Origin: Acuticoccus sp. I52.16.1
GTDB taxonomy: Bacteria; Pseudomonadota; Alphaproteobacteria; Rhizobiales; Amorphaceae
NCBI RefSeq assembly: GCF_022865125.1
Contig: NZ_CP094828.1
Location: 930,001 to 994,000, forward strand
Length of the DNA stretch: 64,000 nt
Direction of reading: 5' to 3'
In this document: piece after piece, positions 54,075-63,601 of the stretch
Layout of the letters: every line of letters begins with the position of its first letter
Position numbering within the stretch: the first letter of the stretch is position 1
Translations under genes and position numbers: made by a program
Notes under the pieces: model-generated
What the model saw: only the letters and a program-made list of their open reading frames with translations
What the model was told of the DNA's origin: nothing
Databases searched by the model: none

Positions 54075-54856
54075 CACCCGCCCAGCCTGCGCTGACGGTG
54101 GATGAGGTTCATCACGCCTACGGACGCAAGGCGGCGCTGAAGGGCGTTTCCTTCACCATCGAGCCGGGGCGGTTCACTGCCCTGCTCGGACCCAACGGAG
54201 CCGGCAAGACGACGCTGTTCGGTCTCCTGACGCGGCTGATCGCGCTGCAATCCGGCACGATCCGGATCGAGGGGGTCGACATCGGCGCCGGCGCGGCCGC
54301 GCTTGCACCGCTCGGCCTGGTGTTCCAGCAACCGACGCTCGACCTCGACCTGAGCGTGCGGCAGAACCTCGCCTACTTCGCCGCCCTGCGCGGCATCGGC
54401 CGGCGCGAGGCGAAGGCGCGCATCGCCGCCGAGTTGACGCGCCTCGAGATGGCGGACCGGGCGCGCGAGAGTGTGCGCGCCCTCAACGGCGGCCACCGAC
54501 GCCGCGTGGAGCTGGCGCGGGCCCTGCTGCACGAGCCCAGCGTCCTCCTGCTCGACGAGCCGACCGTCGGCCTCGACGTCGAGGCGCGGTCGCGGATCTG
54601 CCGGCATGTCCACGCCCTGGCGCACGAGCGCGGGCTGGCCGTCCTGTGGTCGACCCACCTGATCGACGAGGTGTGGCCGGACGACGACCTCGTCGTGCTG
54701 GGCGAGGGCGCGGTGCTGGCGACCGGCACCGGCCGCGACATCGTCGCCCGGACCGGTGCGGCGGACCTTGCCGAGGCGTTCACCCGGCTGACCGGCGTCC
54801 CGTCCACCCGCGCGCCGTCGCCGGGTGCCGCGCTCGAACCGGCGGGCCGCGCATGA
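54038..54856 (+). CDS. ABC transporter ATPase, PQQ-dependent alcohol system type
   Basis: Up to 272 residues from GTG 54038; a later start is possible since the conserved part begins at LTVDEVHHAYGRKAALKGVS. Walker A GPNGAGKTT, Walker B VLLLDEPTVGLD, and a signature region reading LNGGHRRRVELARALL, where LSGGQ is altered to LNGGH. It pairs with the ABC-2 permease that follows (ATGA overlap). Substrate unknown. Confidence 0.9.
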   Translation: MQLSERGRAGRLTPAQPALTVDEVHHAYGRKAALKGVSFTIEPGRFTALLGPNGAGKTTLFGLLTRLIALQSGTIRIEGVDIGAGAAALAPLGLVFQQPTLDLDLSVRQNLAYFAALRGIGRREAKARIAAELTRLEMADRARESVRALNGGHRRRVELARALLHEPSVLLLDEPTVGLDVEARSRICRHVHALAHERGLAVLWSTHLIDEVWPDDDLVVLGEGAVLATGTGRDIVARTGAADLAEAFTRLTGVPSTRAPSPGAALEPAGRA

Positions 54857-55791
54857 GCCCCTCCGGCCCCCTCACAGCCGCGCCCCCCGCGCCCTCCTCC
54901 GCCGGCACGCCCGCGCCCGGCCCCGCCGGCACGCCCGCGCCGGACAGCGTGGCGCCGGTCGGCCCGCGCCCGCCGACGCCGCCGCTCGGCGCACGCGCCT
55001 ACCTGCGCGCCGGCCTCGGCATCGCCACGCGCGAGCTTCTGCGCTTCGTGCAACAGCGGGGGCGCTTCATCGCCGCCCTGGTGCGGCCGCTGGTGTGGCT
55101 CATCGTCTTCGCCGCGGGGTTCCGCGCGGTCCTCGGCATCGCCATCCAGCCGCCTTATCAGACCTACATCACCTACGACGTCTACATCGTCCCCGGCCTG
55201 ATCGGCATGATCCAGCTCTTCAACGGCATGCAATCCTCGCTGTCGATGGTCTACGACCGCGAGATGGGGTCGATGCGCGTGCTGATGACGACACCGCTGC
55301 CGCGCGCGTTCCTGCTGTCGGCCAAGCTGATGGCCGGCGTCATCGTCTCCATCGTCCAGGTCTATGCCTTCCTCGCCGTCGCCGCCGCGTTCGGCATCGT
55401 GCTGCCGTGGGAGGGCTATATCGCCGTCTTCCCGGCGCTGGTGCTGTCGGGCATGATGCTGGGGGCGATCGGGATGTTCCTGTCGTCGACCATCAGCCAG
55501 CTTGAAAACTTCGCCGGGGTGATGAACTTCGTCATCTTTCCGAGCTTCTTCCTGTCCTCGGCGCTCTACCCGCTGTGGCGCATGAAGGAGTCGAGCGTGA
55601 TCCTGTGGCAGATCTCCTCGGCGAACCCGTTCACCCACGCCGTCGAGATGATCCGCTTCGCGCTCTACGCCCAGGCCGACTGGATGGCGACGGGTATCGT
55701 GGCGGCGGTCCTCGTGGTGTTTCTCGTCCTGGGGCTGCGGGGGTACGACCCGTCCAAGGGCTTGCGCGTGCGGGGCCGCCCGTCGGACTGA
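54853..55791 (+). CDS. ABC-2 type permease (PedC-like)
   Basis: A 312-residue membrane protein. The first 45 residues are Pro/Ala-rich, followed by about six helices of the ABC-2 exporter fold (ELLRFVQQRGRFIAALVRPL, then LSMVYDREMGSMRVLMTTPL). The pattern matches the PedC-type permease found beside PQQ alcohol dehydrogenases. Its 3' end lies 90 bp before the next binding protein gene. Export of a substrate or a cofactor are both possible. Confidence 0.9.
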   Translation: MSPSGPLTAAPPAPSSAGTPAPGPAGTPAPDSVAPVGPRPPTPPLGARAYLRAGLGIATRELLRFVQQRGRFIAALVRPLVWLIVFAAGFRAVLGIAIQPPYQTYITYDVYIVPGLIGMIQLFNGMQSSLSMVYDREMGSMRVLMTTPLPRAFLLSAKLMAGVIVSIVQVYAFLAVAAAFGIVLPWEGYIAVFPALVLSGMMLGAIGMFLSSTISQLENFAGVMNFVIFPSFFLSSALYPLWRMKESSVILWQISSANPFTHAVEMIRFALYAQADWMATGIVAAVLVVFLVLGLRGYDPSKGLRVRGRPSD

Positions 55792-55880
55792 ACGAACGGC
55801 CGCCGGCCCGCCGCCGCGGCGACGAAGAGACGCTCCAACGCGTCCATCAATGAGCGCCACCCGCGCTCGGGGAGTGAGAC

Positions 55881-56888
55881 ATGACACGCTTCGGCCGATC
55901 GCTGATCGCCCTGGCCGGCACGCTCGCCGTGCTCGGCTCGTGGCTGCCGTCCGGCCCCGCCGGCGCGGACGAACTGCCCACCGTGCGGCTCGCGCTGCTC
56001 AAGTTCGGCACCGTCAACTGGGAGGCCGACACCATCGTGCGCGAAGGCCTCGACACCGCGAACGGCTTCCACCTCGAGATCGTCCCCTTCGCCGGCGGCA
56101 ACGCCACTCAGGTCGCGCTGCTGTCGGGCGATGTCCACGTGTCGACGGGGGACTGGCTCTTCGCCTCGCGCCAGCGGGCGATGGGGGCGGCGATGACCTT
56201 CGTGCCTTACTCCACCTCCATGGGCGGGGTGGTGGCCCGGTGCGACGCGGGCTACGAAGGACTGGCCGACCTCGCCGGCAAGACCATCGGCGTCGCCGGC
56301 GGCCCGCTCGACAAGAGCTGGCTGATGATCCGCGGCATGGCCGAGGGCGAACTCGGCCTCGATATCGCCGGCGAGACGCGCCAGGTCTTCGGCGCGCCGC
56401 CGCTGCTGGCCGAGAAGCTGCGGCAGGGCGAGCTCGATGCCGCGCTCAACTACTGGCACTACAACGCGCGGCTGGAGACGGAGGGTTACTGCGAGATCGT
56501 CTCCGCCCAGGACGCCGCGGAGGCGCTGGGTGCGCGCGGCGAGCTCTCGGCCATCGGCTACATCTTCGACGAGGAGTGGGCGGACGCCAACCCGCGCGTC
56601 GCAGCCGGATTCGTCGCCGCCTCGCACGCCGCCAAGGCGTTGCTGGCAAAGGACGACGCCGCGTGGGAGCCGTTGCGCGAAGCGATGAACGCCGAGAACG
56701 ACGCGGTCTTCGCGCAATTGGTGAAGCGCTGGCGCGAGGGCGTCCCGACGAGCCCGCCGGCCCAGGAAGAGGCCGACACCGCCGCCGTCTACGCCTACCT
56801 CGCGAAGGTCGGCGGGGAGGCGCTGGTGGGTCCGGCACGCACGATGGCGCCGGGGACCTTCTGGTCCGGCCTCGCCGCCGCCGACTGA
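55881..56888 (+). CDS. NitT/TauT-type ABC substrate-binding protein
   Basis: A 335-residue periplasmic binding protein, signal peptide ending at PAGA (about residue 29). The domain begins TVRLALLKFGTVNWEADTIV and contains GGNATQVALLSGDVHVSTGD, as in the SsuA/TauA/ThiY-like group. GGGGAG precedes the ATG. It opens a three-gene importer with the permease and ATPase genes downstream. In the XoxF setting the ligand may be linked to methanol metabolism, but this is inference. Confidence 0.9.
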   Translation: MTRFGRSLIALAGTLAVLGSWLPSGPAGADELPTVRLALLKFGTVNWEADTIVREGLDTANGFHLEIVPFAGGNATQVALLSGDVHVSTGDWLFASRQRAMGAAMTFVPYSTSMGGVVARCDAGYEGLADLAGKTIGVAGGPLDKSWLMIRGMAEGELGLDIAGETRQVFGAPPLLAEKLRQGELDAALNYWHYNARLETEGYCEIVSAQDAAEALGARGELSAIGYIFDEEWADANPRVAAGFVAASHAAKALLAKDDAAWEPLREAMNAENDAVFAQLVKRWREGVPTSPPAQEEADTAAVYAYLAKVGGEALVGPARTMAPGTFWSGLAAAD

Positions 56889-56892
56889 GCCG

Positions 56893-57744
56893 ATGACCGA
56901 TACCACCGACACCACGCCGGCGGCGAGCGGGCCCGTCTCCACCGGCCGCCCCCGTGCCGCGATTACCGTCCGGCCGGCGCGCCGGGCATGGCTGGGCGGC
57001 CGGGCGATCGCCTCCGCCCTGTCGGTCGCGGCCTTCTTCGCGGTATGGCTGATGGGGACGTGGTGGATGGGGCCGCGCCTGTGTCCGGGCCCGGTCGCGG
57101 TGTTCCAGTTCATCGTCGCCGAGACGGCCTCGGGCGAGCTGCCGACGCAGCTCGGCATCACGCTGGCGCGCGTGGCCGCGGCGTTCGTCATCGCCATGGC
57201 CATCGGCCTGGCGGCGGGGCTCGTAATGGGCCGTTCGCCTCTCGCCAACACCATCGGCGAGCCGTGGCTGATCCTGCTCCTCAATGCGCCGGCGCTGATC
57301 GTCATCGTGCTGGCTTATATCTGGATCGGCCTCACCGAATCGGCGGCCATCCTGGCGGTGGCGATCAACAAGATCCCCAACGTCACGGTCACCATCCGCG
57401 AAGGCGCGCGGGCGACGGATCCGCAGTTGATGGAGATGGCCAGGATCTACCGCTTCTCTCGCGCCAAGACGCTGCGCAACGTCACGTTGCCGCAGCTCCA
57501 GCCCTACGTCGCCGCCGCCGCACGCTCGGGACTGGCGCTGATCTGGAAGATCGTCCTCGTGGTCGAGCTGCTCGGCCGCTCCAACGGCGTCGGCTTCCAG
57601 ATCCACCTTTATTTCCAGATGTTCGACGTGCGCGCCATCCTCGGCTACACGCTGGCCTTCGTCGCGATCATGCTGGTGGTGGAGTTCGCGCTGGTGCAGC
57701 CGCTGGAGGCGCGGGCCAACCGCTGGCGCCCGAGGCCGGCCTGA
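56893..57744 (+). CDS. NitT/TauT-type ABC permease
   Basis: A 283-residue permease with six predicted spans. The region RVAAAFVIAMAIGLAAGLVM and the coupling loop REGARATDPQLMEMARIYRF (EAA-like) are typical of TauC/SsuC. Separated by 4 bp from the binding protein gene and by 1 bp from the ATPase gene, so clearly one operon. Confidence 0.9.
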   Translation: MTDTTDTTPAASGPVSTGRPRAAITVRPARRAWLGGRAIASALSVAAFFAVWLMGTWWMGPRLCPGPVAVFQFIVAETASGELPTQLGITLARVAAAFVIAMAIGLAAGLVMGRSPLANTIGEPWLILLLNAPALIVIVLAYIWIGLTESAAILAVAINKIPNVTVTIREGARATDPQLMEMARIYRFSRAKTLRNVTLPQLQPYVAAAARSGLALIWKIVLVVELLGRSNGVGFQIHLYFQMFDVRAILGYTLAFVAIMLVVEFALVQPLEARANRWRPRPA

Positions 57745-57745
57745 G

Positions 57746-58495
57746 ATGCAGGCGACGAGTGCCCCCGCACCGCCCTTCGCGGTCGACATCGCCGGCAAGT
57801 CCCACCGCGGTGCGGACGGGGCCGAGGTCGCCGTGCTCGACCACGTGTCGTTCACCCTGCCGCGCAACACCTTCACCGCGCTGATCGGCCCCTCCGGCTG
57901 CGGTAAGACGACGACGCTGCGCATCCTCACCGGGCTCGACACCGCCTACACCGGCACGGTCGACCCGGCGCTCGCCGAGGCGCGCATCGCCGTCGCCTTC
58001 CAGGAGCCCCGCCTCCTCCCCTGGCGCACGGTGGCCGACAATGTCGCCCTCGCGCTGCCGGACGGGGCGGACAAGGCGGCCCGCGTCGCCGAGGCGCTGG
58101 CGGACGTCGGCCTCGCGGGGTTGGAGGCCCGTTTCCCGGCGGAACTGTCGCTGGGGCAGGCGCGACGGGCGGCCCTCGCCCGCGCCTTCGCCGTGCGGCC
58201 GGACGTCCTCTATCTGGACGAACCCTTCGTGTCGCTCGACGAGGCGAGTGCGCAGCACCTTCGTGCGCTGCTCCTCGCCTTGTGGCAGCGAGAGCGCGTC
58301 ACCGTCCTGATGGTGACGCACAACGTGCGCGAGGCGGTTCAGCTCGCCGACCGGATCGTCCTGATGAGCGCGCGCCCGGCGCAGGTCGTCGCCGCCATTG
58401 ACGTGCCGCTGCCGAGGGACCAACGAGATCCGGCCGCGGTGACGGAATTTGCCGAGGCCCTCTCGCGGCGGCATCCGACCATAGTCGCGCTCTAA
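57746..58495 (+). CDS. NitT/TauT-type ABC ATPase
   Basis: A 249-residue ATPase. Walker A GPSGCGKTTT, Q-loop VAFQEPRLLPW, signature LSLGQARRAALARAF with one residue change from LSGGQ, Walker B VLYLDEPFVSLD, and switch His in MVTHNVREAV. It powers the importer encoded upstream. It is followed after 94 bp by the formate dehydrogenase genes. Confidence 0.93.
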   Translation: MQATSAPAPPFAVDIAGKSHRGADGAEVAVLDHVSFTLPRNTFTALIGPSGCGKTTTLRILTGLDTAYTGTVDPALAEARIAVAFQEPRLLPWRTVADNVALALPDGADKAARVAEALADVGLAGLEARFPAELSLGQARRAALARAFAVRPDVLYLDEPFVSLDEASAQHLRALLLALWQRERVTVLMVTHNVREAVQLADRIVLMSARPAQVVAAIDVPLPRDQRDPAAVTEFAEALSRRHPTIVAL

Positions 58496-58589
58496 CTTTG
58501 GCCGTCAGGCTTTACCGTTCGAGGCCTATGATCAACACCACGGCCCATACGCCAGCATCGCCATCGCCCGCGATGACCGCGCAGCTCAA

Positions 58590-60305
58590 GTGACGGACAT
58601 GGACGGACGTTCAGCGGACCATCCGCCCGGGCAGGGGCCGCGCTCCCGCCCCGGCCGGCGCAATCCCGCCACCCCGAAGGGCCGCCAGGTCGACGAGGCG
58701 ACCGTCGAGGACGTGCGCGCGATCCTGCGCCCGATGCCCCCGCGGCGTGACCTCTTGATCGAGGCGCTGCACAAGGTGCAGGACCGCATCGGCTACCTGC
58801 ACGCGCGCCACCTCGCCGCCATCGCCGAGATCTTCCGCCTGTCGCAAGCCGAGGTGCACTCGGTCGCCAGCTTCTACCACCACTTCGACATCGTGAAGGA
58901 GGGCGCGCTCCCGCCGCCGCCGGTGACGCTGCGCATCTGCGACGGGATCGCCTGCCAGATGGCCGGCGCCGCGGCGCTGACCGAGGCGATGACCCGCGCC
59001 AGTGACCCGGCGCGCGTGCGCGTGCAGTCCGTCCCCTGCATCGGCCGGTGCGACGGGGCACCCGCGGCCCACATCGGCCGCCGCGCCGTCGACCGGGCGA
59101 CGCCCGAGCTTCTCACCGCGGGCCTCGCCGGCCCCACCACCCCCGTCGTCGCCGACTACGAGCGGCTGGACGCCTACCGTGCGAGCGGCGGCTACCGCGC
59201 GCTCGCCAAGGTGCTGGCCGGCGAGATCGACGCGGACGCGGCCATCGCGACGATGTCCGACGCCAAGTTGCGGGGGCTGGGCGGGGCGGGTTTCCCCGCG
59301 GGGCGCAAGTGGGGCTTCGTGCGCGGTTATCCCGGCCCGCGGCTGATGACCATCAACGGGGACGAGGGCGAGCCCGGCACCTTCAAGGACCGCTACTGGC
59401 TGGAGCGCCACCCGCACCGCATGTTCGAGGGGGCGCTGATCGCCGCCAAAATCGTCGAGGCGGAGCGCATCTATCTCTACATGCGCGACGAGTATCAGGG
59501 CGTCCTGGAGATCCTGCGGCGCGAGATCGCCGCGCTCGACGCGGCCGGGCTGACCCATGTGCCGATCGAGCTGCGGCGCGGCGCGGGCGCCTACATCTGC
59601 GGCGAAGAGTCGGCGATGATCGAGTCGATCGAGGGCAAGCGCGGCCTGCCGCGGCACCGCCCGCCGTACATCGCCGAGGTGGGTCTCTTCGGCCGCCCGA
59701 CGCTCAACCACAACATCGAGACGCTGTTGTGGATCCCCACCATCCTCAACGACGGCGCCGCCGCCTTCGCCTCGCAGGGATGGGACGAGAACCACGCGGG
59801 CCTGCGCTCCTTCTCGGTGTCGGGCCGCGTCGCCGAGCCCGGCGTGAAGCTGGCACCCGCCGGCATCCCGGTCCGCCGTCTCATCGCCGACTATTGCGGC
59901 GGTATGGCGCCAGGGCACGTCTTCAAGGCCTTCTTGCCGGGCGGCGCCTCCGGCGGCATCCTGCCGGCCTCGATGGGCGACCTGCCGCTCGACTTCGGCA
60001 CCTTTGAGAAGCACGGCGGGTTCGTCGGCAGCCATGCGGTGGTGATCCTGTCGGACCAGGATTCGGTGCACGACGTCGCCGTCAACCTGATGCGCTTCTT
60101 CCGCAACGAGAGCTGCGGCCAGTGCACCCCCTGCCGCTCGGGGACCGACAAGATGGTGCGCATGCTGGAAGCCGGCGGCCTCGACCCGTCGCTGGCGCAG
60201 GATCTGATGGTGGTGATGCGCGACAGCTCGATCTGCGGTCTCGGCCAGGCCGCGTCCAACTCGGTCGCCCACCTGTTGCAGCATTTTCCGGAGGACGTCC
60301 TATGA
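58590..60305 (+). CDS. fdh1B: NAD-dependent formate dehydrogenase beta subunit (NuoE-NuoF fusion)
   Basis: A 571-residue diaphorase subunit starting at GTG 58590 or ATG 58599. Residues 36-180 are NuoE-like with 2Fe-2S cysteines C117, C122, C150 and C154. Residues 190-571 are NuoF-like: FMN site GLGGAGFPAGRKWG (229-242), NADH site GDEGEPGTFKDR (257-268) and 4Fe-4S cysteines C509, C512, C515 and C549. Length matches FDH1 beta of Methylorubrum (572 residues by my recollection). It transfers electrons from the alpha subunit to NAD+. The stop overlaps the alpha start (ATGA). Confidence 0.95.
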   Translation: MTDMDGRSADHPPGQGPRSRPGRRNPATPKGRQVDEATVEDVRAILRPMPPRRDLLIEALHKVQDRIGYLHARHLAAIAEIFRLSQAEVHSVASFYHHFDIVKEGALPPPPVTLRICDGIACQMAGAAALTEAMTRASDPARVRVQSVPCIGRCDGAPAAHIGRRAVDRATPELLTAGLAGPTTPVVADYERLDAYRASGGYRALAKVLAGEIDADAAIATMSDAKLRGLGGAGFPAGRKWGFVRGYPGPRLMTINGDEGEPGTFKDRYWLERHPHRMFEGALIAAKIVEAERIYLYMRDEYQGVLEILRREIAALDAAGLTHVPIELRRGAGAYICGEESAMIESIEGKRGLPRHRPPYIAEVGLFGRPTLNHNIETLLWIPTILNDGAAAFASQGWDENHAGLRSFSVSGRVAEPGVKLAPAGIPVRRLIADYCGGMAPGHVFKAFLPGGASGGILPASMGDLPLDFGTFEKHGGFVGSHAVVILSDQDSVHDVAVNLMRFFRNESCGQCTPCRSGTDKMVRMLEAGGLDPSLAQDLMVVMRDSSICGLGQAASNSVAHLLQHFPEDVL

Positions 60306-63106
60306 ACGCGCCTTTGACGGACCTGAAGCCCATCCCCTTCACGCTCGACGGCGAAGAGGTCGAGGCGCTGCCCGGCGAGACGATCTGGGAGGTCGCGACG
60401 CGCCTCGGCAAGTCGATCCCGCATCTGTGCCACCGCCCCAAGCCCGGCTACGCGCCGGACGGCAACTGCCGCGCCTGCATGGTCGAGGTCGAGGGCGAGC
60501 GCACGCTCACCGCCTCGTGCGTGCGCCGCCCGGCCGCGGGAATGGTCGTCGCCTCCACCGGCGAGCGGGTCGAGAAGAACCGCGCCCTGGTGTTCGAGCT
60601 TCTCGCCTCCGACATGCCGGACCGCGCCGCCAGCCCCGACCCGGACGCCGCCTTCTGGACCCAGGCGGCCCTGACCGAGGTCGGCGACCTGCGCCGCTTC
60701 CCCTCCGCGCGCCCCGGCGCCGGCCAGGCGATCCCGGTCGAGAGCATCTTCCGTGACAACTCGCACCCGTCGATCGCGGTGAACCTCGACGCGTGCATCG
60801 CCTGCAACCTTTGCGAACGGGCGTGCGTCGAGGTGCAGGCGAACGACGTCATCGGCATGATGGAGCGCGGCATGGGCGCGCTGCCGGCGTTCGACGTGCA
60901 CGACCCGATGGGCCACTCCACCTGCGTCGCCTGTGGCGAGTGCGTGCAGGCCTGCCCCACCGGCGCCCTAATGGAACGCACCGTCCTCGACGCGGACGCC
61001 ACCCACCGCGCGGTAGTCGCCGACGAGGTGGTGAACAGCGTCTGCCCGTTCTGCGGCGTCGGCTGCCAGACCGAGGTTTCGGTCAAGGACAACCGCATCA
61101 TCAAGGTGGACGGGCGCGACGGTCCGGCCAACCACAACCGCCTGTGCGTGAAAGGCCGCTTCGGGTTCGACTACGTCCTCTCTCCCGAGCGGCTGACCAA
61201 ACCCCTCGTCCGCCGCGACGACGCGCCCAAGACCGCCGACGCCGACATGACCTTCGCGGACATCCCCAAGGTGTTCCGCGAGGCCACCTGGGACGAGGCG
61301 CTGGAGCGCGCGGCGGCCGGCTTCACCGCGATCCGCGATGCCGACGGCGGCGGCGCGCTGTGCGGCTTCGGCTCGGCCAAGGGCACCAACGAGGAGGCCT
61401 ACCTCTTCCAGAAGCTCATCCGCCAGGGGTTCGGCACCAACAACGTCGACCACTGCACGCGGCTGTGCCACGCATCCTCCGTCGCGGCGCTGATGGAGGG
61501 GGTCGGCTCCGGCGCGGTCTCGGCGCCGTTCACCGCCGTCGACGACGCCGACTGCATCATCATCATCGGCGCGCGGCCGGCGCAGAACCACCCCGTCGCG
61601 GCGACCTTCTTCAAGGCGGCGGCCAAGCGCGGCGCCAAGCTGATCGTCATGGATCCGCGCCACCAGGGGCTGATGCGCTACGCCTCGCACCCGGTCATCT
61701 TCACCCCCGGCCGCGACGTCGCTCTCCTCAACGCGATGCTCCACGTGATCGTCACCGAGGACCTCGTCGACCGGCAGTATATCCAGGCCAACGTCGACGG
61801 GTTCGAGGCACTCGCCGCCAAGGTGGCCGACTTTTCGCCCGAGGCGATGGAGCCGGTGTGCGGCGTCCCGGCCGAGACCATCCGCGACATCGCCCGCACC
61901 TACGCCACCGCCGAGCGGTCGATCATCTTCTGGGGCATGGGCGTCTCGCAGCACGTCCACGGGACCGACAATTCGCGCGCCCTCATCGCGCTGGCGCTGG
62001 TGACCGGCCACGTCGGCCGCGAGGGCACCGGCCTGCACCCGCTGCGCGGGCAGAACAACGTGCAGGGCGCGTCGGACGCGGGCCTCATCCCGATGCTCTA
62101 TCCGGACTACATCTCGGTCGAGGATCCGGACGTGCGCGCCCACTACGAGGACGCCTGGGGCCGCACGCTGGACCCCGCCAAGGGCCTCACCGTGGTGGAG
62201 ATCATGGACGCGGTGCACGCCGGCGCGATCCGCGGCATGTACGTCATGGGCGAGAATCCGGCGATGTCGGACCCGGACCAGCACCACGCCCGCGCCGCCC
62301 TCGCGCATCTCGACCATCTCGTCGTGCAGGACATCTTCCTGACCGAGACGGCCTGGTTCGCCGACGTGATCCTCCCCGCCTCGGCCCAGGCCGAGAAGTG
62401 GGGCACCACCACCAACACCAACCGCCAGGTGCAGATGAACCGCCCCGCCATCGCGCCCCCCGGCGAGGCGCGGCAGGACTGGGAGCTGATCGTGGCGCTG
62501 GCGCACGGCGTCGGCCTCGATTGGCGATACGGCGGCGTCGACGAGGTGTACGCCGAGATGGCGAGCCACATGCGCTCGCTCGACAACATCACCTGGGCGC
62601 GGATCGACGCCGAGCACGCCGTCACCTACCCCTGCGCCGGGCCGGACCAGCCGGGTGCCGACATCATCTTCCGCGAGGCCTTCCCCACCCCGTCGGGCCG
62701 GGCCAAGGTCGTGCCGACCGACCTCGTCCCGCCCGACGAGATGCCGGACGCGGACTACCCGCTGGTCCTCACCACCGGGCGGCTGCTGGAGCATTGGCAC
62801 ACCGGGGCGATGACCCGCCGGTCCGCCGCGCTGGAGGCGCAGGAGCCGGTGCCGATCGTCGCCATGCACCCGCGCGACATCGAGGGCGGCGGCCTCCGGC
62901 CCGGGCAGAAGGTGCGCGTCGAGACCCGGCGCGGCGCCATCTCGCTGACCCTGCGGGCCGACCGGGACGTCACCCGCGGGATGATCTTCATCCCGTTCTG
63001 CTACGGCGAGGCGCCGGCCAACTTCCTGACGAACCCGCAGCTCGACCCGTACGGCAAGATCCCGGAGTTCAAGTTCTGCGCGGCGCGGCTGAGCGCGATC
63101 GACTGA
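60302..63106 (+). CDS. fdh1A: formate dehydrogenase alpha subunit, Mo/W bis-MGD
   Basis: A 934-residue subunit. The N-terminal NuoG-like part has 2Fe-2S cysteines C43, C56, C59 and C73, then two 4Fe-4S sets (C165, C168, C171, C175; C208, C211, C214, C218). The molybdopterin domain has 4Fe-4S cysteines C248, C251, C255 and C282, and the metal ligand is C389 in RLCHASSV, so it is a Cys rather than selenocysteine enzyme. No separate gamma or delta (FdsG/FdsD) gene is adjacent, which fits the FDH1 type, where tungsten is used in the best-studied case. It oxidises formate to CO2, the last step of the pathway in this island. Confidence 0.96.
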   Translation: MNAPLTDLKPIPFTLDGEEVEALPGETIWEVATRLGKSIPHLCHRPKPGYAPDGNCRACMVEVEGERTLTASCVRRPAAGMVVASTGERVEKNRALVFELLASDMPDRAASPDPDAAFWTQAALTEVGDLRRFPSARPGAGQAIPVESIFRDNSHPSIAVNLDACIACNLCERACVEVQANDVIGMMERGMGALPAFDVHDPMGHSTCVACGECVQACPTGALMERTVLDADATHRAVVADEVVNSVCPFCGVGCQTEVSVKDNRIIKVDGRDGPANHNRLCVKGRFGFDYVLSPERLTKPLVRRDDAPKTADADMTFADIPKVFREATWDEALERAAAGFTAIRDADGGGALCGFGSAKGTNEEAYLFQKLIRQGFGTNNVDHCTRLCHASSVAALMEGVGSGAVSAPFTAVDDADCIIIIGARPAQNHPVAATFFKAAAKRGAKLIVMDPRHQGLMRYASHPVIFTPGRDVALLNAMLHVIVTEDLVDRQYIQANVDGFEALAAKVADFSPEAMEPVCGVPAETIRDIARTYATAERSIIFWGMGVSQHVHGTDNSRALIALALVTGHVGREGTGLHPLRGQNNVQGASDAGLIPMLYPDYISVEDPDVRAHYEDAWGRTLDPAKGLTVVEIMDAVHAGAIRGMYVMGENPAMSDPDQHHARAALAHLDHLVVQDIFLTETAWFADVILPASAQAEKWGTTTNTNRQVQMNRPAIAPPGEARQDWELIVALAHGVGLDWRYGGVDEVYAEMASHMRSLDNITWARIDAEHAVTYPCAGPDQPGADIIFREAFPTPSGRAKVVPTDLVPPDEMPDADYPLVLTTGRLLEHWHTGAMTRRSAALEAQEPVPIVAMHPRDIEGGGLRPGQKVRVETRRGAISLTLRADRDVTRGMIFIPFCYGEAPANFLTNPQLDPYGKIPEFKFCAARLSAID

Positions 63107-63127
63107 GCGGGTCCGCCCCCGCCCGCC

Positions 63128-63529
63128 TCAGTGCGGGATCGCGCGCATCCGCCGGGCGATATACCGGTCCCAGGTCCGCGTTTCGTCGCCGTGGCGGCAA
63201 TAGGCGGCGACGATGCGGCCTTTGACGAGGCTGGTGTGCTCGGCGATGAAATCGAAACACGCCGCCTCGGTCGCGAGGCAGCCGGAGCGGCGTTTCGCGC
63301 CGCCCGCGCCGCTGCCGTCGAAGTAGGTCAGCACCGCGCTCCAGCCGCCGGGCTCGCCGGCCCGGCAGGTCGCGGACGCCGCCGGTGCCGTGCCGAACGC
63401 GAGGAACGTGCCGACGAGGGCGCCCAGCGCCAGGACGGCGATGCCGACGTCGCCGCGCGGCGCCGCGGGCCGGGACATGCCGGCGCGCTCGGGACGCATC
63501 GGGCCGAGAGCTGTCATGATTCCGCTCAT
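63128..63529 (-). CDS. putative secreted or anchored small protein, unknown function
   Basis: A 133-residue protein from ATG 63529 (TTG 63535 possible). A hydrophobic helix IAVLALGALVGTFLAFGTA (about 32-50) is preceded by a basic N-terminus, suggesting a signal or membrane anchor. The rest has cysteines in ATCRAG, RSGCLATEAACFDF and AAYCRHGDE and ends RTWDRYIARRMRAIPH. No family assigned. It converges on the formate dehydrogenase gene with 21 bp between. Confidence 0.65.
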   Translation of the reverse strand: MSGIMTALGPMRPERAGMSRPAAPRGDVGIAVLALGALVGTFLAFGTAPAASATCRAGEPGGWSAVLTYFDGSGAGGAKRRSGCLATEAACFDFIAEHTSLVKGRIVAAYCRHGDETRTWDRYIARRMRAIPH

Positions 63530-63601
63530 GCTCAATTGTGCTGAGCGTCAATTATCAGCGGTTTATTGCAGCGCGGTGGCGCTCGGTGGCGGCCGCCCGC
63601 C

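Noticed and set aside
60968-62869. Long minus-strand open frame opposite the formate dehydrogenase alpha gene
   Set aside because: Same shadow effect; the plus-strand enzyme has all Fe-S and Mo ligands in place.
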